Origin: Euglena gracilis
Lineage: Eukaryota > Euglenida > Euglenophyceae > Euglenales
Length of the DNA stretch: 64,000 nt
Direction of reading: 5' to 3'
Assembly: GCA_039621445.1 (NCBI GenBank)
Contig: CP154954.1
Coordinates: 12,332,716 to 12,396,715 of the forward strand
Below the pieces are notes generated by a model. It saw only the letters and a program-made list of their open reading frames with translations. It ran no database searches and had not been told where the DNA came from. A program made the translations under genes and the position numbers. Of this stretch, positions 10,871 through 22,109 are shown one piece after another. Numbering within the stretch: position 1 is the first letter of the stretch; every line of letters begins with the position of its first letter.

Positions 10871-11810
10871 GGGATTCGCACTGAAGGGTTCTTTAGAATG
10901 GGCGATTTGCGCAAATTCACATTTTTTACGAAATCCCTGGGACCCTGTTCCCTGATACACGGAAAAACAATTTATGAACTGTTGCAACGCCCTATTAGAG
11001 GATCAGCTCCAGGTGGTTTGGTGTGCATGTTGCTTGCCGAGTGACGCGAAGAGGGCTCTTGGATGTCAAACAGGGGGGAAGCACACACCAGCTGTTACGA
11101 CAATTGGTACTGGTGCTGACGTGCTGCCTGAACTGGCTGCGGTACTACAGCCACCCGTCAGGACACACAGAGCGATATTACATCACATACTACATACTGT
11201 GATGGCCAGCCGTCGCACAACTGATGTGTTTGTACCATTTGCATTGTGCACGAAATTTTTGTTTGTGGGTGCATTTGCGTGCACACAACGCAAAACGCTG
11301 AAGTTAAAATGGCATGTCCTTGCTCACTGAAGCGCCCCCAAACAAACTTTGTTTGTGGGCGCAATATGCGCAGCAACATCTTGGGGAAACTTCTATGCGG
11401 ATGGTTTTTGCATGGGCACGAACAACATGATCATGTTAAAGAAGACTGACGATTACCACAACCTAGGAGGTTTTGTGATACGCGTGTTGGTGCGCATATT
11501 TGTGCACACAAACACAGTTTGTTGTGGGTGAAAATGCGCGGACAAACATTTAATCATTCACTTGTTTGTGTGGCGCTATATCTCGTACGAACACACATCA
11601 GTTGTGCGACACCATCTCCTCGTCTGTGACGGCTGGCGAACGCACTTCCGCACGCCAACCGTTGATTTGCACCGTCAATGCGTGGTGATGAAAATTGTGT
11701 GCAATGTTCACTTGAACACGCCATGTGATGGGCGAACGTTTGCCTGACTTCTTTGTGCACGCCCAGTGGTTTTCACGTCATCTGCTTGGCTGATGAGAGT
11801 AATGAATTGA
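10871..11810. other. gene-poor stretch with an inverted repeat
   Basis: An inverted pair, GTCGCACAACTGATGTG at ~11212 and its complement at ~11597, encloses DNA with several TGCGCA or TGCACA dyads and repeated CAAACAAACTTTGTTTGTG words. A plus-strand frame at 10974-11330 looks protein-like for its first 70 codons but has no convincing splice sites. This may be a foldback element; no target duplication was found. Confidence 0.4.
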
Positions 11811-12497
11811 TGACGTGCAACGACCAGGGACTGTTCGACGCTTTCTCTGCAACAACATTACGTCACAAAAATTCAAACAAAGGAAGCAGAGTCCTGCTTT
11901 CCCTACTGCGCCAATATTAAAAACAAAAACTCCAAACCCATCACGTTGGGCCGAACACCAAATCCAGAGAGCCCCTCCCCTAAGATGCCCCCTAGACCCT
12001 TCTTGGAAGGTGGGCTGAGGGTTCCAGACCCATCACCCCAACTCTGGGAACCCCACTCACATTGAGACCTGCTCAAAGCCTTCTTCATTTCCAGCTAGTG
12101 AAGAAGCGTTCGAACTTCTTACTAGCAGGTCGACAAGTGGGAGATTTGTCAAACTGTCGCAATCAGGGAAAGCGATAGCCTCACGGGGTCGCCAACTTCA
12201 AACATCAAACTGACAAGGTCAGGTTGGACACACAATCGATTTTACAAAAGAAATTAGAAGTTCATTCCCGCTGGAACAAAAAAAACCACACAAAGACGTT
12301 GTCGCCCCCTCCCATCTCCATTTTGGCCCTGCGCTGTGGTCGGACTTCGCACCCATGGGGACAGTGGCACAAGTGAGGCTTGGAGAACTCTGAGATGGGA
12401 CAGAAAACAGCAAACGGGGTGGCAGGAGGACAAGCAGGGAGAACAGCTGCGCGGCGGCGGGGCCAGCGTTGCTTGCGTCGGCGCAGGGGGGGGCGGG
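11811..12497. other. intergenic DNA with a short repeat shared at 13.5 kb
   Basis: AAAGGAAGCAGAGTCCTGCTT at ~11880 and AACTCCAAACCCATCAC at ~11925 recur in the same order at ~13505 and ~13558. Otherwise unique. No supported gene. Confidence 0.4.
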
Positions 12498-12890
12498 CAG
12501 GGTTTGATATAAGAACAGGTGGGGGGGTGGTCCGGACCCCCCCCCTGCGGGCCAGGAGGGGGGGGGGGGGGGGGGGGAAACCCCCCCCACCTAAACAGTG
12601 GCGCGGTCAGGGTGACCGAAAATTTTTGACCCCCAAAAACGACCAAAAGTGCCATTTTGGGCACTTTTTGGGCAAAAATTTGCCAAAAATGCAAAAAAAT
12701 TTTCACAAAGCGCCGGAGGAAAAAATTGACCCTTTTTGGGGGGGTCCCGGGTACCCACCCAGGGTCGGTCCGGACCCCCCTGGCAGGTGGGGGGATGGTC
12801 TGGACCCCCCCTGCGGGCCAGGAGGGGGGGGGGGGGGGGGGGACACCTCCCCCACCTAAACCATGTACGCCCTCCTTATATCAAACCCTG
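12498..12890. mobile_element. non-autonomous hAT-like element, family 1 copy 2
   Basis: The termini (CAGGGTTTGATATAAGAAC; ATATCAAACCCTG) match those of the 9139-9719 copy, and the internal order is the same with ~190 bp missing. It is flanked by a perfect 8-bp duplication, GGGGCGGG, at 12490-12497 and 12891-12898. Two independent insertions with different 8-bp duplications confirm both the ends and the mechanism. Confidence 0.85.
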
Positions 12891-13708
12891 GGGGCGGGGC
12901 TACCTGTGGGCGAACGGCGACAAAGGGGGAAGAACACCCAGACCCGACGTTCCTTCTGGCCTCATCTCATCCAATGCTGCATTTAGAAGCCACAATTACA
13001 GCCGTGATAAAATATCAATCCGTATGCTGTTAAAATATTATACCGTCAAATGCTATCTGTGCCCATGTGCCCAGACACATCAGCGATGACAGAGATGGGA
13101 TACAGGCCTTTAGGAGGACAGGTCAATGAGCGCAGAAATAGGAGGCAGTTTTGGACGGGTCCATTTCTAAAGACCCAGGGAGGGGGTCAGCCGGCTATAT
13201 GTCATGCCCACAGTTACTGAAAACGTAATTGAAGCTGGCAGTGAGACAGGTATATCAATTTTTTGCGCGCACACACACAAAGTTGAAAATTTGCTTGCTG
13301 GAAAAAAAGGTGTTGGTAGGTTGGGGAGCGGGGTCCAGCCCAGCCCAGGCTTCTGCTCAAGTGTTCGCAGTACCCCGGCTGGACTGCAGCTAGTCTAAAT
13401 TTCACTAATAGACTTCCTGGAGGACCAAAACAGAAAAACGATGGGCACTTTTAGCCGTGTCCATGATTCCACAGGGAAGCAAGTACCCACTTCCCCCAAA
13501 GCAAAGGAAGCAGATTCCTGCTTCCCTAACCAACGCCAAGATGTATATTATATATAACCTCCAAACCCATCACATTGAGGCCGAAAACCAAACCCAAACA
13601 GTTTGGGCACTGTTTGGGACGGAGAAAATTGTACAACAAAGCAAAATGCTTTGTGATTGTGAAAAACCCTGGGTCCAAAGAAATTCATCAGAAAATAGCT
13701 TCGCACAG

Positions 13709-13997
13709 GAATTGCGTCGTTAACAAACGTTTAGCGCTGTTGAACAAATGTGGGGTGACAGTGTTTCTGGAGGCAGCTCTCCGTAGGCAGTTGCAAAATC
13801 CAGTCGACCACATCAAATATGGTCCAGGTGTTGCAGCGGACGTCAGGAAGGCAAATTACATGTCCAGCAGACATGCTCAGGAAGGAGCACGTAAAGTAGG
13901 CACTGAGATGGCACCAATTTGAATTAATTTTTAGCAGGCATCAGAACACGCCTGGGAATTCTTGTTTTTTCCCCACCTTCGTTGCATCTTCTCATAA
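13709..13997 (+). CDS. last two exons of an unknown host gene
   Basis: The exon at 13709-13895 follows TCGCACAG and is followed by GTAGGC. It reads NCVVNKRLALLNKCGVTVFL and onward to QEGARK in one frame. A 42-bp intron (13896-13937, GTAGGC to TTTAGCAG) joins it in phase to 13938-13997, which reads ASEHAWEFLFFPHLRCIFS and stops at TAA. The peptide is amphipathic and basic and matches no family I know. Upstream exons probably lie in 12.9-13.7 kb; one possible short exon ends at a GTATAT donor near 13250. A 42-bp intron is short but allowed. Confidence 0.45.
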
Positions 13998-14307
13998 CTG
14001 GAGCGGACACTGCACATGACAAGCCAAAACCCACCAATAAGTGCACGGATTTCAGGTTTTTGCGACCTGGTTTCAGACTAGCCCTTGAAACCAGGCAGGT
14101 TTCAGAGACCGTCCCTGAAATGCATGGCCCAAGTACAGCCCATAGCAGGGCACTGCGCACTCATCAGGAACTCACCAGAGTGCCTCAAAAAGGCTATTTT
14201 GCATCAACTTTTTCACCCTTCATTTTCCTGAATTTGGGGTATAAACCAAACAAATTCCCGCTGCACTCGAAAGTGTTGAAAAAAAACGGGTCTCCTTGAA
14301 GCCTTTT

Positions 14308-16011
14308 GGTGTTGGTGTTTTCTGTGGGGGGGGGGGGCACTTTTTTGCCTTGTTTTTGTGCCTGAATGGCGCACACTCATTTCGGCACAGCATACAATTA
14401 GGCATTGCCGGCTTGTTAGGAAGGTTCGCAAAGTAAGGCCGAGTATGGGGCCCACCCCATAAACTTGTCATGTTGGGCTGGGGACAAACAATTTTTTATC
14501 GACCTCCGGGGAGGGGGTCACTTCCACTCTTTCAAAAACCTGTCAGTCACTGCCCCCCCCCCCCGCCAGGATCGGTCATTCTGGAATCTAAGGGAAATTG
14601 GCCAATAAATGCGAGGCCAATGGCCGAAAAAAAATTCCCTTTGCCTTCGGCGACAGACCATTTTTGGCGGGTGTTTGCCCTCCAGAGGGGAAGGGGTTTG
14701 GGTCAAAAAGCAGTCAGTCACCACCGACCTCCTCCCCCGCCCCGGGAGAGGAGGGTCAGGCCATGATTGCATGGCTGAGGACCAGACTGCTTCAGCATGC
14801 CACTGGGCAATGGAAGCGCTCGTTGTTGGCGTGGACAGAAAGTTTGGGAAAACGTCCCATGATTCATCCTTGGTATATTCTGAGGAGTGGACAAATCAGA
14901 AAACCAAAGCTGGTGCCTGAACGGACATCCTGCCATTCACAGGGCTTTGAAGGGAGAAAAGGATCAAAGAGCAGTTGCCCAGCAAACTGGTTCTTTGAAG
15001 GTTGTGAGTGGTTGTGATCAGTCAGAAATCATGGGCTCATTTGCAAAAAAAAAGGCATAAAACTGAAATTTCTTGTGATGCCATGTGAAACGAACAAAAA
15101 AAATTCACAAGGCAATGAAACATTGCAATTATCAACCAAATCCGGACAAATATTATTAGTATTAGTAGTAGTAGCATTATTAATCAAATAATGTGGTGGC
15201 TACATGATGGCTACATGTGGTGGCTATATAATCATCATACTGTCGTTGTTGTTGTCGTCCTACTCCTCATTGTTGCTGCTGCTGCTGTTGGTATATTATA
15301 TTGTATGCTTGAAAAAATTTTGGCACCCTGGGAATCAAGTATCAAGACGACGTTAGGCGGCTTCAAAAATTTTCTCTGTTACAAACTGTGTTTGGGCCAA
15401 TTGTTAGGGGGAGCCTGGGGATGGGAACCGCGCCGCCGAAGGCGTCGCGGCCGGTCGCCTCCGGCACCCCTAAAAACCTTGGCCCAAAACGCTGTTCTTG
15501 TTCTGATACCGTGTTTGGGCGAAGACCTAAGGCTTTTGCTGTCTCAAAAATCAGCCCAAACGCGGGTTCGATAAGGGTTTGGTGAGTTCACAAAAATTCA
15601 AAAATAAGACCCTTTGCTGGAGAGATCCACCAACAGGCCTTTGAGAACTAGCATTGCTGACACAATGAGAATATAAGTGTACCCTCGACCAAATCTGCAA
15701 CTTGTCCGAGCTTTTCCCACACATGAAAACAAGTCGTCCAACAGCAGTTGGGCCGTATGGTACGGTCTATTTTTCTGAAACACATTGTTTTTGGCTGGCC
15801 AAGGGAAGGGGGAGGACTGAGGCCAGGGTTTGGTGTTCAGTCACCAGGGGTGGTTGGAGCGTCACAAATCGAGAGGGTTGAGGGACACTCCGTCAGGCAG
15901 TTTTTTACCAACCCCGGGGGGGAGGGGGGTTCGGAGTGCCTATAAGTGCAGGCCCAGGCAGGCACTACCCCCCCCCCCGGGGTCGGATTTCGGCCTGTGC
16001 CCAGGCAATTT
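14308..16011 (+). repeat. 1.7-kb direct duplication, unit 1
   Basis: The unit begins TTGGTGTTGGTGTTTTCTG and runs to the next occurrence of the same words at 16012. Nearly every base recurs in unit 2 apart from a few substitutions (for example ~14652, ~15322 and ~15889). It includes repeat R and protein-like frames at 14600-15017. The duplication is young. It also holds the empty target site TTAGGCAT (14398-14405) used by the hAT-like insertion in unit 2. Confidence 0.9.
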
Positions 16012-18585
16012 GGTGTTGGTGTTTTCTGTGGGGGGGGGGGGACCTTTTTTGCCTTGTTTTTGTGCCTGAATGGCGCACACTCATTTCGGCACAGCATACA
16101 ATTAGGCATCAGCGGTGTCGGAACAATTTTTTCCCGGGGGGGGCGAGGAACCGACAAAATTTGGAGCACATCTTTTTTTTCCCCGGCGCGAAGCGCCGAG
16201 GAAAATTTTTTTCATGGCACAACCAAAATGTACTTTTTTCTGTCCCCCTGGCCCTGAAGGGGCCGAGACGCTAACGCCTTTTTTGAAGTCCAATGCTCCA
16301 AAAACTTGAGCTAGAAAGCGAAATCATGGGTAGAACCCCTTTGGAAACCTCCCAACTCAACCCAACTGTCGACTTCGCAACCTGGGGGGGGCGAAGAAGC
16401 CATTTTTTTCACTTTGCGCACAATCATTTTTTTTGTTGACCCGAATCCCCGAAACTCGGCTGGTCAAGAAAATGGAGGGAGGGAGACATATGGGGATATC
16501 AGTTTGTATTCAAACAGCCAAGGTGAAAGTGGTTTGTGGGGTCCCAAAAAACAAAAAGCACCAAAGGAGGGGAAAAAAAGTCGGTTTGTGGCCCCGGCGT
16601 TCCTGACGCCGGGTTTTAGGACAGAACCGGCGTCCAGAAAACCCGTGGGGGGGGACGCCGGTTCTGTCCTGAACCCGGCATCTCAAACGCCGGTTTAAAC
16701 ATCAAGAAGTGTCGTGGGTTTTTTTCAAGGATTTTTATTTCGGCCGCCAAAGGCGGCCGAGACGGTAATGGATTTTGCAATTTCATTCTCCAAAAATGTG
16801 CTTTTAACTGGCAAGGTGGCTGCCGAAGGCAGCCGAGACGGTAACGCCCTTTGAACCATTGAACATGGCATTACAAAGAAAAATATCACATTCATGCTGC
16901 AAAAAATCTTTTTCTTTCCAAAATCCCGGGGGGGGCGGCCGCCCCCCCCGACCCCCCCTTGTGACACCTATGTTAGGCATTGCCGGCTTGTTAAGGTTCG
17001 CAAAGTAAGGCCGAGTATGGGGCCCACCCCATAAACTTGTCATGTTGGGCTGGGGACAAACAATTTTTTATCGACCTCCGGGGAGGGGGTCACTTCCACT
17101 CTTTCAAAAACCTGTCAGTCACTGCCCCCCCCCCCCGCCAGGATCGGTCATTCTGGAATCTAAGGGAAATTGGCCAATAAATGCGAGGCCAATGGCCGAA
17201 AAAAAATTCCCTTTGCCTTCGGCGGCAGACCATTTTTGGCGGGTGTTTGCCCTCCAGAGGGGAAGGGGTTTGGGTCAAAAAGCAGTCAGTCACCACCGAC
17301 CTCCTCCCCCGCCCCGGGAGAGGAGGGTCAGGCCATGATTGCATGGCTGAGGACCAGACTGCTTCAGCATGCCACTGGGCAATGGAAGCGCTCGTTGTTG
17401 GCGTGGACAGAAAGTTTGGGAAAACGTCCCATGATTCATCCTTGGTATATTCTGAGGAGTGGACAAATCAGAAAACCAAAGCTGGTGCCTGAACGGACAT
17501 CCTGCCATTCACAGGGCTTTGAAGGGAGAAAAGGATCAAAGAGCAGTTGCCCAGCAAACTGGTTCTTTGAAGGTTGTGAGTGGTTGTGATCAGTCAGAAA
17601 TCATGGGCTCATTTGCAAAAAAAAAGGCATAAACCTGAAATTTCTTGTGATGCCATGTGAAATGAACAAAAAAAATTCACAAGGCAATGAAACATTGCAA
17701 TTATCAACCAAATCCGGACAAATATTATTAGTATTAGTAGTAGTAGCATTATTAATCAAATAATGTGGTGGCTACATGATGGCTACATGTGGTGGCTATA
17801 TAATCATCATACTGTCGTTGTTGTTGTCGTCCTACTCCTCATTGTTGCTGCTGCTGCTGTTGGTATATTATATTGTATGCTTGAAAAAATTTTGGCACCC
17901 TAGGAATCAAGTATCAAGACGACGTTAGGCGGGTTCAAAATTTTTCTCTGTTACAAACTGTGTTTGGGCCAATTGTTAGGGGGAGCCTGGGGATGGGAAC
18001 CGCGCCGCCGAAGGCGTCGCGGCCGGTCGCCTCCGGCACCCCTAAAAACCTTGGCCCAAAACGCTGTTCTTGTTCTGATACCGTGTTTGGGCGAAGACCT
18101 AAGGCTTTTGCTGTCTCAAAAATCAGCCCAAACGCGGGTTCGATAAGGGTTTGGTGAGTTCACAAAAATTCAAAAATAAGACCCTTTGCTGGAGAGATCC
18201 ACCAACAGGCCTTTGAGAACTAGCATTGCTGACACAATGAGAATATAAGTGTACCCTCGACCAAATCTGCAACTTGTCCGAGCTTTTCCCACACATGAAA
18301 ACAAGTCGTCCAACAGCAGTTGGGCCGTATGGTACGGTCTATTTTTCTGAAACACATTGTTTTTGGCTGGCCAAGGGAAGGGGGAGGACTGAGGCCAGGG
18401 TTTGGTGTTCAGTCACCAGGGGTGGTTGGAGCGTCACAAATCGAGAGGGTTGAGGGACACTCCATCAGGCAGTTTTTTACCAACCCCGGGGGGGAGGGGG
18501 GTTCGGAGTGCCTATAAGTGCAGGCCCAGGAAGGCACTACCCCCCCCCCCCGGGGTCGGATTTCGGCCTGTGCCCAGGCAATTTG
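16012..18585 (+). repeat. 1.7-kb direct duplication, unit 2, with insertion
   Basis: Same content as unit 1, lengthened by about 870 bp because a hAT-like element sits at 16110-16972. Collinear identity resumes right after the duplicated TTAGGCAT. A third, truncated unit follows at 18586-18785 and breaks off in the middle of CAATTTTTTATCGACCTC. Confidence 0.9.
16110..16972. mobile_element. non-autonomous hAT-like element, family 2
   Basis: The 863-bp insertion has termini CAGCGGTGTCGG and, at the other end, the complement of CATAGGTGTCAC. These are imperfect inverted repeats with the CA..GGTGTC core common in hAT elements. It is flanked by the 8-bp duplication TTAGGCAT (16102-16109 and 16973-16980). 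Comparison with the uninterrupted unit at 14398-14405 shows the exact pre-insertion site. The interior contains four GCCGCC/GGCGGC-type hairpins, several followed by GAGACGGTAA, and no transposase. Confidence 0.9.
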
Positions 18586-18785
18586 GTGTTGGTGTTTTCT
18601 GTGGGGGGGGGGGGGCACTTTTTTGCTTTGTTTTTGTGCCTAAATGGAGCACACTCATTTCGGCACAGCATACAATTAGGCATTGCTGGCTTGTTAGGAA
18701 GGTTCGCAAAGTAAGGCCGAGTATGGGGCCCACCCCATAAACTTGTCATGTTGGGCTGGGGACAAACAATTTTTTATCGACCTCT
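18586..18785 (+). repeat. truncated third unit of the 1.7-kb duplication
   Basis: About 200 bp identical or nearly so to the starts of units 1 and 2, including GCATTGCTGGCTTGTTAGGA with one substitution. It ends abruptly at CGACCTC, after which unrelated sequence starts. Confidence 0.85.
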
Positions 18786-19379
18786 CTTTTGAAAATAGGC
18801 CATTTTTTCTGGCTCCCGGCACCTTCGGCGCCGGAGGGGGGGTGCAGCCTTCTTTAAAAGGAGCCTGGCCAGAGATACCCTATGAGGACTGGTTGGTGGG
18901 GGGCAAGAAAGTTAAAACTCAGCTTTTTGGGATGTGATTCATTATTTACCCAAATATTTGTCGCCATCGCTTTGCTTGAGTGCCCCAGGGCGGGCCACGG
19001 GGATTTCCACTGGCTGCAGCCGAAAATTTGCTAACTACGCCCCCAGGAAGGTCCCAAGGGTCCTCCCAACTGAAACTTCCTGCCCCATAGCACAGGGTAC
19101 CCCCGCCCCCCCAGGGAGGGTGAAACCAAGTGCTGAACTGTCTGGACACATTTAATGTATAAAAATTCAGTTTAGGAAGTGGCTGTTCTTTCCTGAATTG
19201 GATGTAAAAGATGTTTTCATTTGAATTATTTGAAAGCAGCATTTTCTTCTTAGAGCTCATTTATGGTCACAGCATCTGCAACAAAACACCCCTGATGCAG
19301 TTGACGTTATCATTCTGTTGTTGTGCACACAGTTCACCAATGCGGTGGATTTGTGGTTTGGTACATTTTTTTGAATCCA
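18786..19379. other. intergenic DNA, no supported gene
   Basis: A GGCACC-TTCG-GCGCC hairpin at ~18818-18834 is the only clear structure. Open frames on either strand are short and lack splice signals. Confidence 0.4.
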
Positions 19380-19535
19380 ATGATGATGATGATGATGCTG
19401 CTGCTGCTGATGATGCTGATGATGATGATGATGACGATGACGATGACGATGACGATGATGATGATGATGATCGTGGTGGTGGTGGTGGTGGTGGTGGTGG
19501 TGGTGGTGGTGGTGGTGGTGGTGGTGGTGGTGATG
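19380..19535 (+). repeat. (GAT)n, (GACGAT)n and (GGT)n compound microsatellite
   Basis: GATGATGAT with GCT interruptions changes to GACGAT and then to about 20 uninterrupted GGT units. Poly-Asp, poly-Gly and poly-Pro frames across it are artefacts. Confidence 0.95.
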
Positions 19536-19665
19536 ATAATAATATTAATAGTACTAATAAAGCTATTTGATGCAATTATATTTTTGCTCGTTGACGCATC
19601 TTCAATCCAATCTGAAAAGGGTTGCCGCACCAACACTTTTTTTTCAACTGGATGTTATATTCAAG

Positions 19666-19799
19666 CTTCACTCGACCTGAACCCCGGACAAGCCAGCATC
19701 AGAGGGAACTATTGCTCACCTGGTCTTCTGCCCTCAACACCGCAACAAAATTCTGTCGTTATAAATTCCCTCATCCCAACGCTTCGACCTCCGCATCAG
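19666..19799 (+). CDS. candidate internal exon, unknown gene
   Basis: The 134-bp stretch is bounded by ATTCAAG before and GTGTGG after. Two frames are open through it; the more protein-like reads FTRPEPRTSQHQRELLLTW and goes on to KFCRYKFPHPNAS. No neighbouring exon in matching phase was found, so the assignment is weak. The second frame contains DLNPGQ, which is not a 2A peptide. Confidence 0.3.
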
Positions 19800-19872
19800 G
19801 TGTGGGATGCATGCTTGCTCAATCTCGGCCAGGGTTTGATTTCGAGGCTGTGTGGGGTCAAGGTATGGAGTG

Positions 19873-20310
19873 CAGGCTGTATTTTAGTCGGGTGCCGACC
19901 CCACCATGCTTGTGCTTACCAACCGGGGGGGGGGGTGCTATAGGGTGCCTGCCCCTAGCAGGCACCCCCCCGGGGGGGATAGGGGGGGACCCAGAAAATT
20001 TTCATTGAAAATGGCCTTTTCCGGGCCCCCGGCACCTTCGGCGCCGGGGTCGGAGGGGGTGCCTGCTAGGGGCAGGCACCCCCCAAAACCCTACCCCCCC
20101 CCCCCCGGGGGGGGGGGTCGGATCAGGTGCTATGGGGTGCTTGCCCCTAGCACCCCCCCCCGTGGGGTAGGCACCCAACTAAGCACAAGCTTGGACCCCA
20201 CCCCGAGGGGGAGTGCCTGCCTGGGCAGGCACTCCAAGGCACTCCCGATCCGACCCCCCTCCCCCCAGGGGGTAGGGCACACGGCCAAAAGTGCCCTAGC
20301 ACAGACCAGT
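19873..20310. repeat. cluster of GTGCCTGC hairpins (TTTAGTCGGGTGCC family)
   Basis: TTTAGTCGGGTGCCGACC at ~19882 and its inverted counterpart (GGCACCCAACTAAGC) at ~20172 bracket several GGTGCCTGCC/GGCAGGCACC inverted repeats and one GGCACC-TTCG-GCGCC hairpin. Related blocks occur at 44722-45000, 48590-48660 and 62905-63110. Probably a foldback-type mobile repeat. Confidence 0.6.
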
Positions 20311-21121
20311 GGTGCTGTGGACAGGCGGGGGTGGCGTTTTTGACCCCTTCCTGGAGGGGGGGGTCAGGTTTGGGGGGTTAGTGCTGTAGCACACCCACCC
20401 CGCCCTTTTCCAGTTGAAATTGGTTTGGTTGGACGGCACCCAAAACTGAACCAAAATAACCACAGAAATGACGTAAAATGGTTGCAAAAAAATGCAAAAA
20501 AAAGCAGCCCAAGAAACGGCGGACGTGCTCAAAATGACTTAAAATGACCTGAAACGGCCCTCAAAATAGCCAGCAATATCCAAAGATGGTGAAAATGTCT
20601 GAAAACCACCAAACAGACCTAAAATGGCCGGAAATATGAGGAACTTGCTTATTAGAACTAACTCAGCTCAAAATGGCCCGAACTGGCAAAAATTGGTGCT
20701 TCGTGACATGCATTTTCCGCACCACTCCAGATTAATCTAGGCGTTGTGGGCCAAAACAAAAGCAAACCTTCAATGCCCCTCTAGTGAAATTGAAGATTTC
20801 TGTCCCAGTGGAAGGAAAAAAAACTGGTGGAAAAAAAACTTCAGTGGAAGCCTTGGTTCGACCCCATTTCCTGGGAGTAAAAAAAAAACTGGCCAGGGAG
20901 TACATAGGGGACTTGGATGGGGGGCCAACCCAAAATCCCTTGAGGAAGTGACCAAAATCAGCCCAAAATCGAGCATTTTGGGCCCACTTTGGGCAATTTT
21001 TGGCAATTTTTGGGCATGTCCAAATGTAAACCACCCCCAAATATGCCAACAACCCATTTTTGGACCCATTTTGGGTACCCCCATTTTGACCCCCGGGGCC
21101 GATTCGTTGTATTTTTTCTCC
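20311..21121. other. non-coding DNA before the hAT relic
   Basis: Repetitive 'aaaatggcc' and 'aaattggcc' sequence with no codon-like frame. It may be decayed 5' sequence or intron of the hAT transposase gene whose end is at 21385. Confidence 0.35.
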
Positions 21122-21385
21122 CTGAAGGCAGCCCCCTTCCCCACCACTTCTGAGGACACTGACCTGGAGCAGTATTGGAAGCTGAGAGTGGTGTCTTGTC
21201 CACAGCTGGCGCAGGTTGCCTTGCGAGTGCTGTCCATTGCTCCAATTGAAGCAGCTGTGGAAAGGGCTTTCAGCCATCTTAAGGTCCTGCATAGCCCGAT
21301 GCGCAACAGTCTGAGTGACAAGTCTGTCCATGCTCTCGTGTTTGTGAGAATGAACGTTGTCCCTCTCGGTGTGATCTCCGTTTGA
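21122..21385 (+). pseudogene. hAT-family transposase, C-terminal dimerisation domain
   Basis: The last ~80 codons read EQYWKLRVVSCPQLAQVALR, then VLSIAPIEAAVERAFSHLK and MRNSLSDKSVHALVFVRMN, ending in a stop. This is the hAT C-terminal pattern: a tryptophan, a hydrophobic 'P-L-A-x-x-A' helix, the ERAFS or ERVFS box, and the R-x-x-L-x-x-x-x-x-x-x-L-x-F segment that mediates dimerisation. Upstream BED finger and catalytic DDE parts are not recognisable, so it is a fragment or a last exon. Its presence fits the hAT-like non-autonomous elements at 9.1, 12.5 and 16.1 kb, though I cannot link it to a particular family. Confidence 0.75.
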
Positions 21386-21404
21386 AAAGCAAGCTTCTCA
21401 AAAA

Positions 21405-21545
21405 AAACTCATGAAAAGCAGCTCCTCAAAAAAAAAAAACAGCTCCTCAAAAAAAAAATCAAAAGAAGCTCCTAAAAAAAAAACATCAAAAGAAGCTCCT
21501 CAAAGAGCATCTCAAAAAAAAAAGCTCCTGTAAAAAAAAATAACT
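21405..21545 (+). repeat. A-rich tandem of AGCTCCTC-A(n) units
   Basis: Five or six units of AGCTCCT followed by 8-12 A, some with ATCAAAAGA inserts, directly after the hAT stop codon. Likely 3' tail slippage. Confidence 0.75.
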
Positions 21546-21639
21546 CTCGGAGCATCCAGAGTTGCCGGGGACCCGCCTGAAGAGAAAACCCCGGTCAAAA
21601 AAAAAACAGCAGGGGAGCCGCAAAGCAGGAGCATATAAA

Positions 21640-21733
21640 GGCGGGGGCCTGTGGTGGCTCACAGGTCAGCATCACAATAATGTGGGGCTGGTGCAGCCTT
21701 TCTTCCTAAAGCCCGGGAGAGCGCCTAACCTTC
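21640..21733 (+). ncRNA. candidate structured RNA or SINE-like element, copy 1
   Basis: A stem CCTGTG/CACAGG (21648-21665) is followed by CAGCATCAC-loop-GTGGGGCTG and then by AAGCCCGGGAGAGCG. The same design appears at 33952-34045 with a compensatory change in the first stem (CCTGTC/GACAGG) and an improved pair in the second. A CATATAAAGG box lies ~15 bp upstream here only. No match to tRNA, 5S, SRP or U snRNA was recognised. Confidence 0.4.
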
Positions 21734-22109
21734 ATTTTTGAACAGTTAACTAGTTAACTAGAGGCCCCAATTATTTAATTGACTGCCCCCCCGACAGTCA
21801 ATTAATTGATCACCCTTGCAGCAGGGCCTGTCGCTGGCCTTGTTTTCTGGGGTGGCCGCCCAACTGGGTGCTCTACTCATAACCAAGGAACTGGGTCACA
21901 CCATTGCTGCCTTTTGAGATGGCCTTCGGTAAGTGACAAGCTTGACCCTGTGCCTCTGGTTTTCCTACACCCTCGCCCACCTCGCGCTCCGTCAAGCGGT
22001 GCTGGCCGTGGCTTCGGCCGGACGTTGCGCTCTCTGCCCCCGTTCTCACTTGTACTACCCTTTTCTCCACCCACCCTCCTCCTCACTCCTTGCACACACT
22101 GTGCCTGGA

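Noticed and set aside
11780-11830. Hammerhead-like core CTGATGAG
   Set aside because: The GAAA box and the closing stems of a hammerhead ribozyme are missing. The same word at 27298 also lacks them.
14598-15017. Duplicated protein-coding gene in the 1.7-kb units
   Set aside because: Two overlapping frames are open and the copies are identical, so there is no evidence of codon constraint; no splice sites or start context were convincing.
19660-19800. 2A-like DLNPGQ in a candidate exon
   Set aside because: The terminal NPGP required for skipping is not present.
21640-21733. SRP (7SL) Alu-domain RNA
   Set aside because: Two stems resemble helices 3 and 4, but the conserved UGUAAU linker is absent and no S domain follows.
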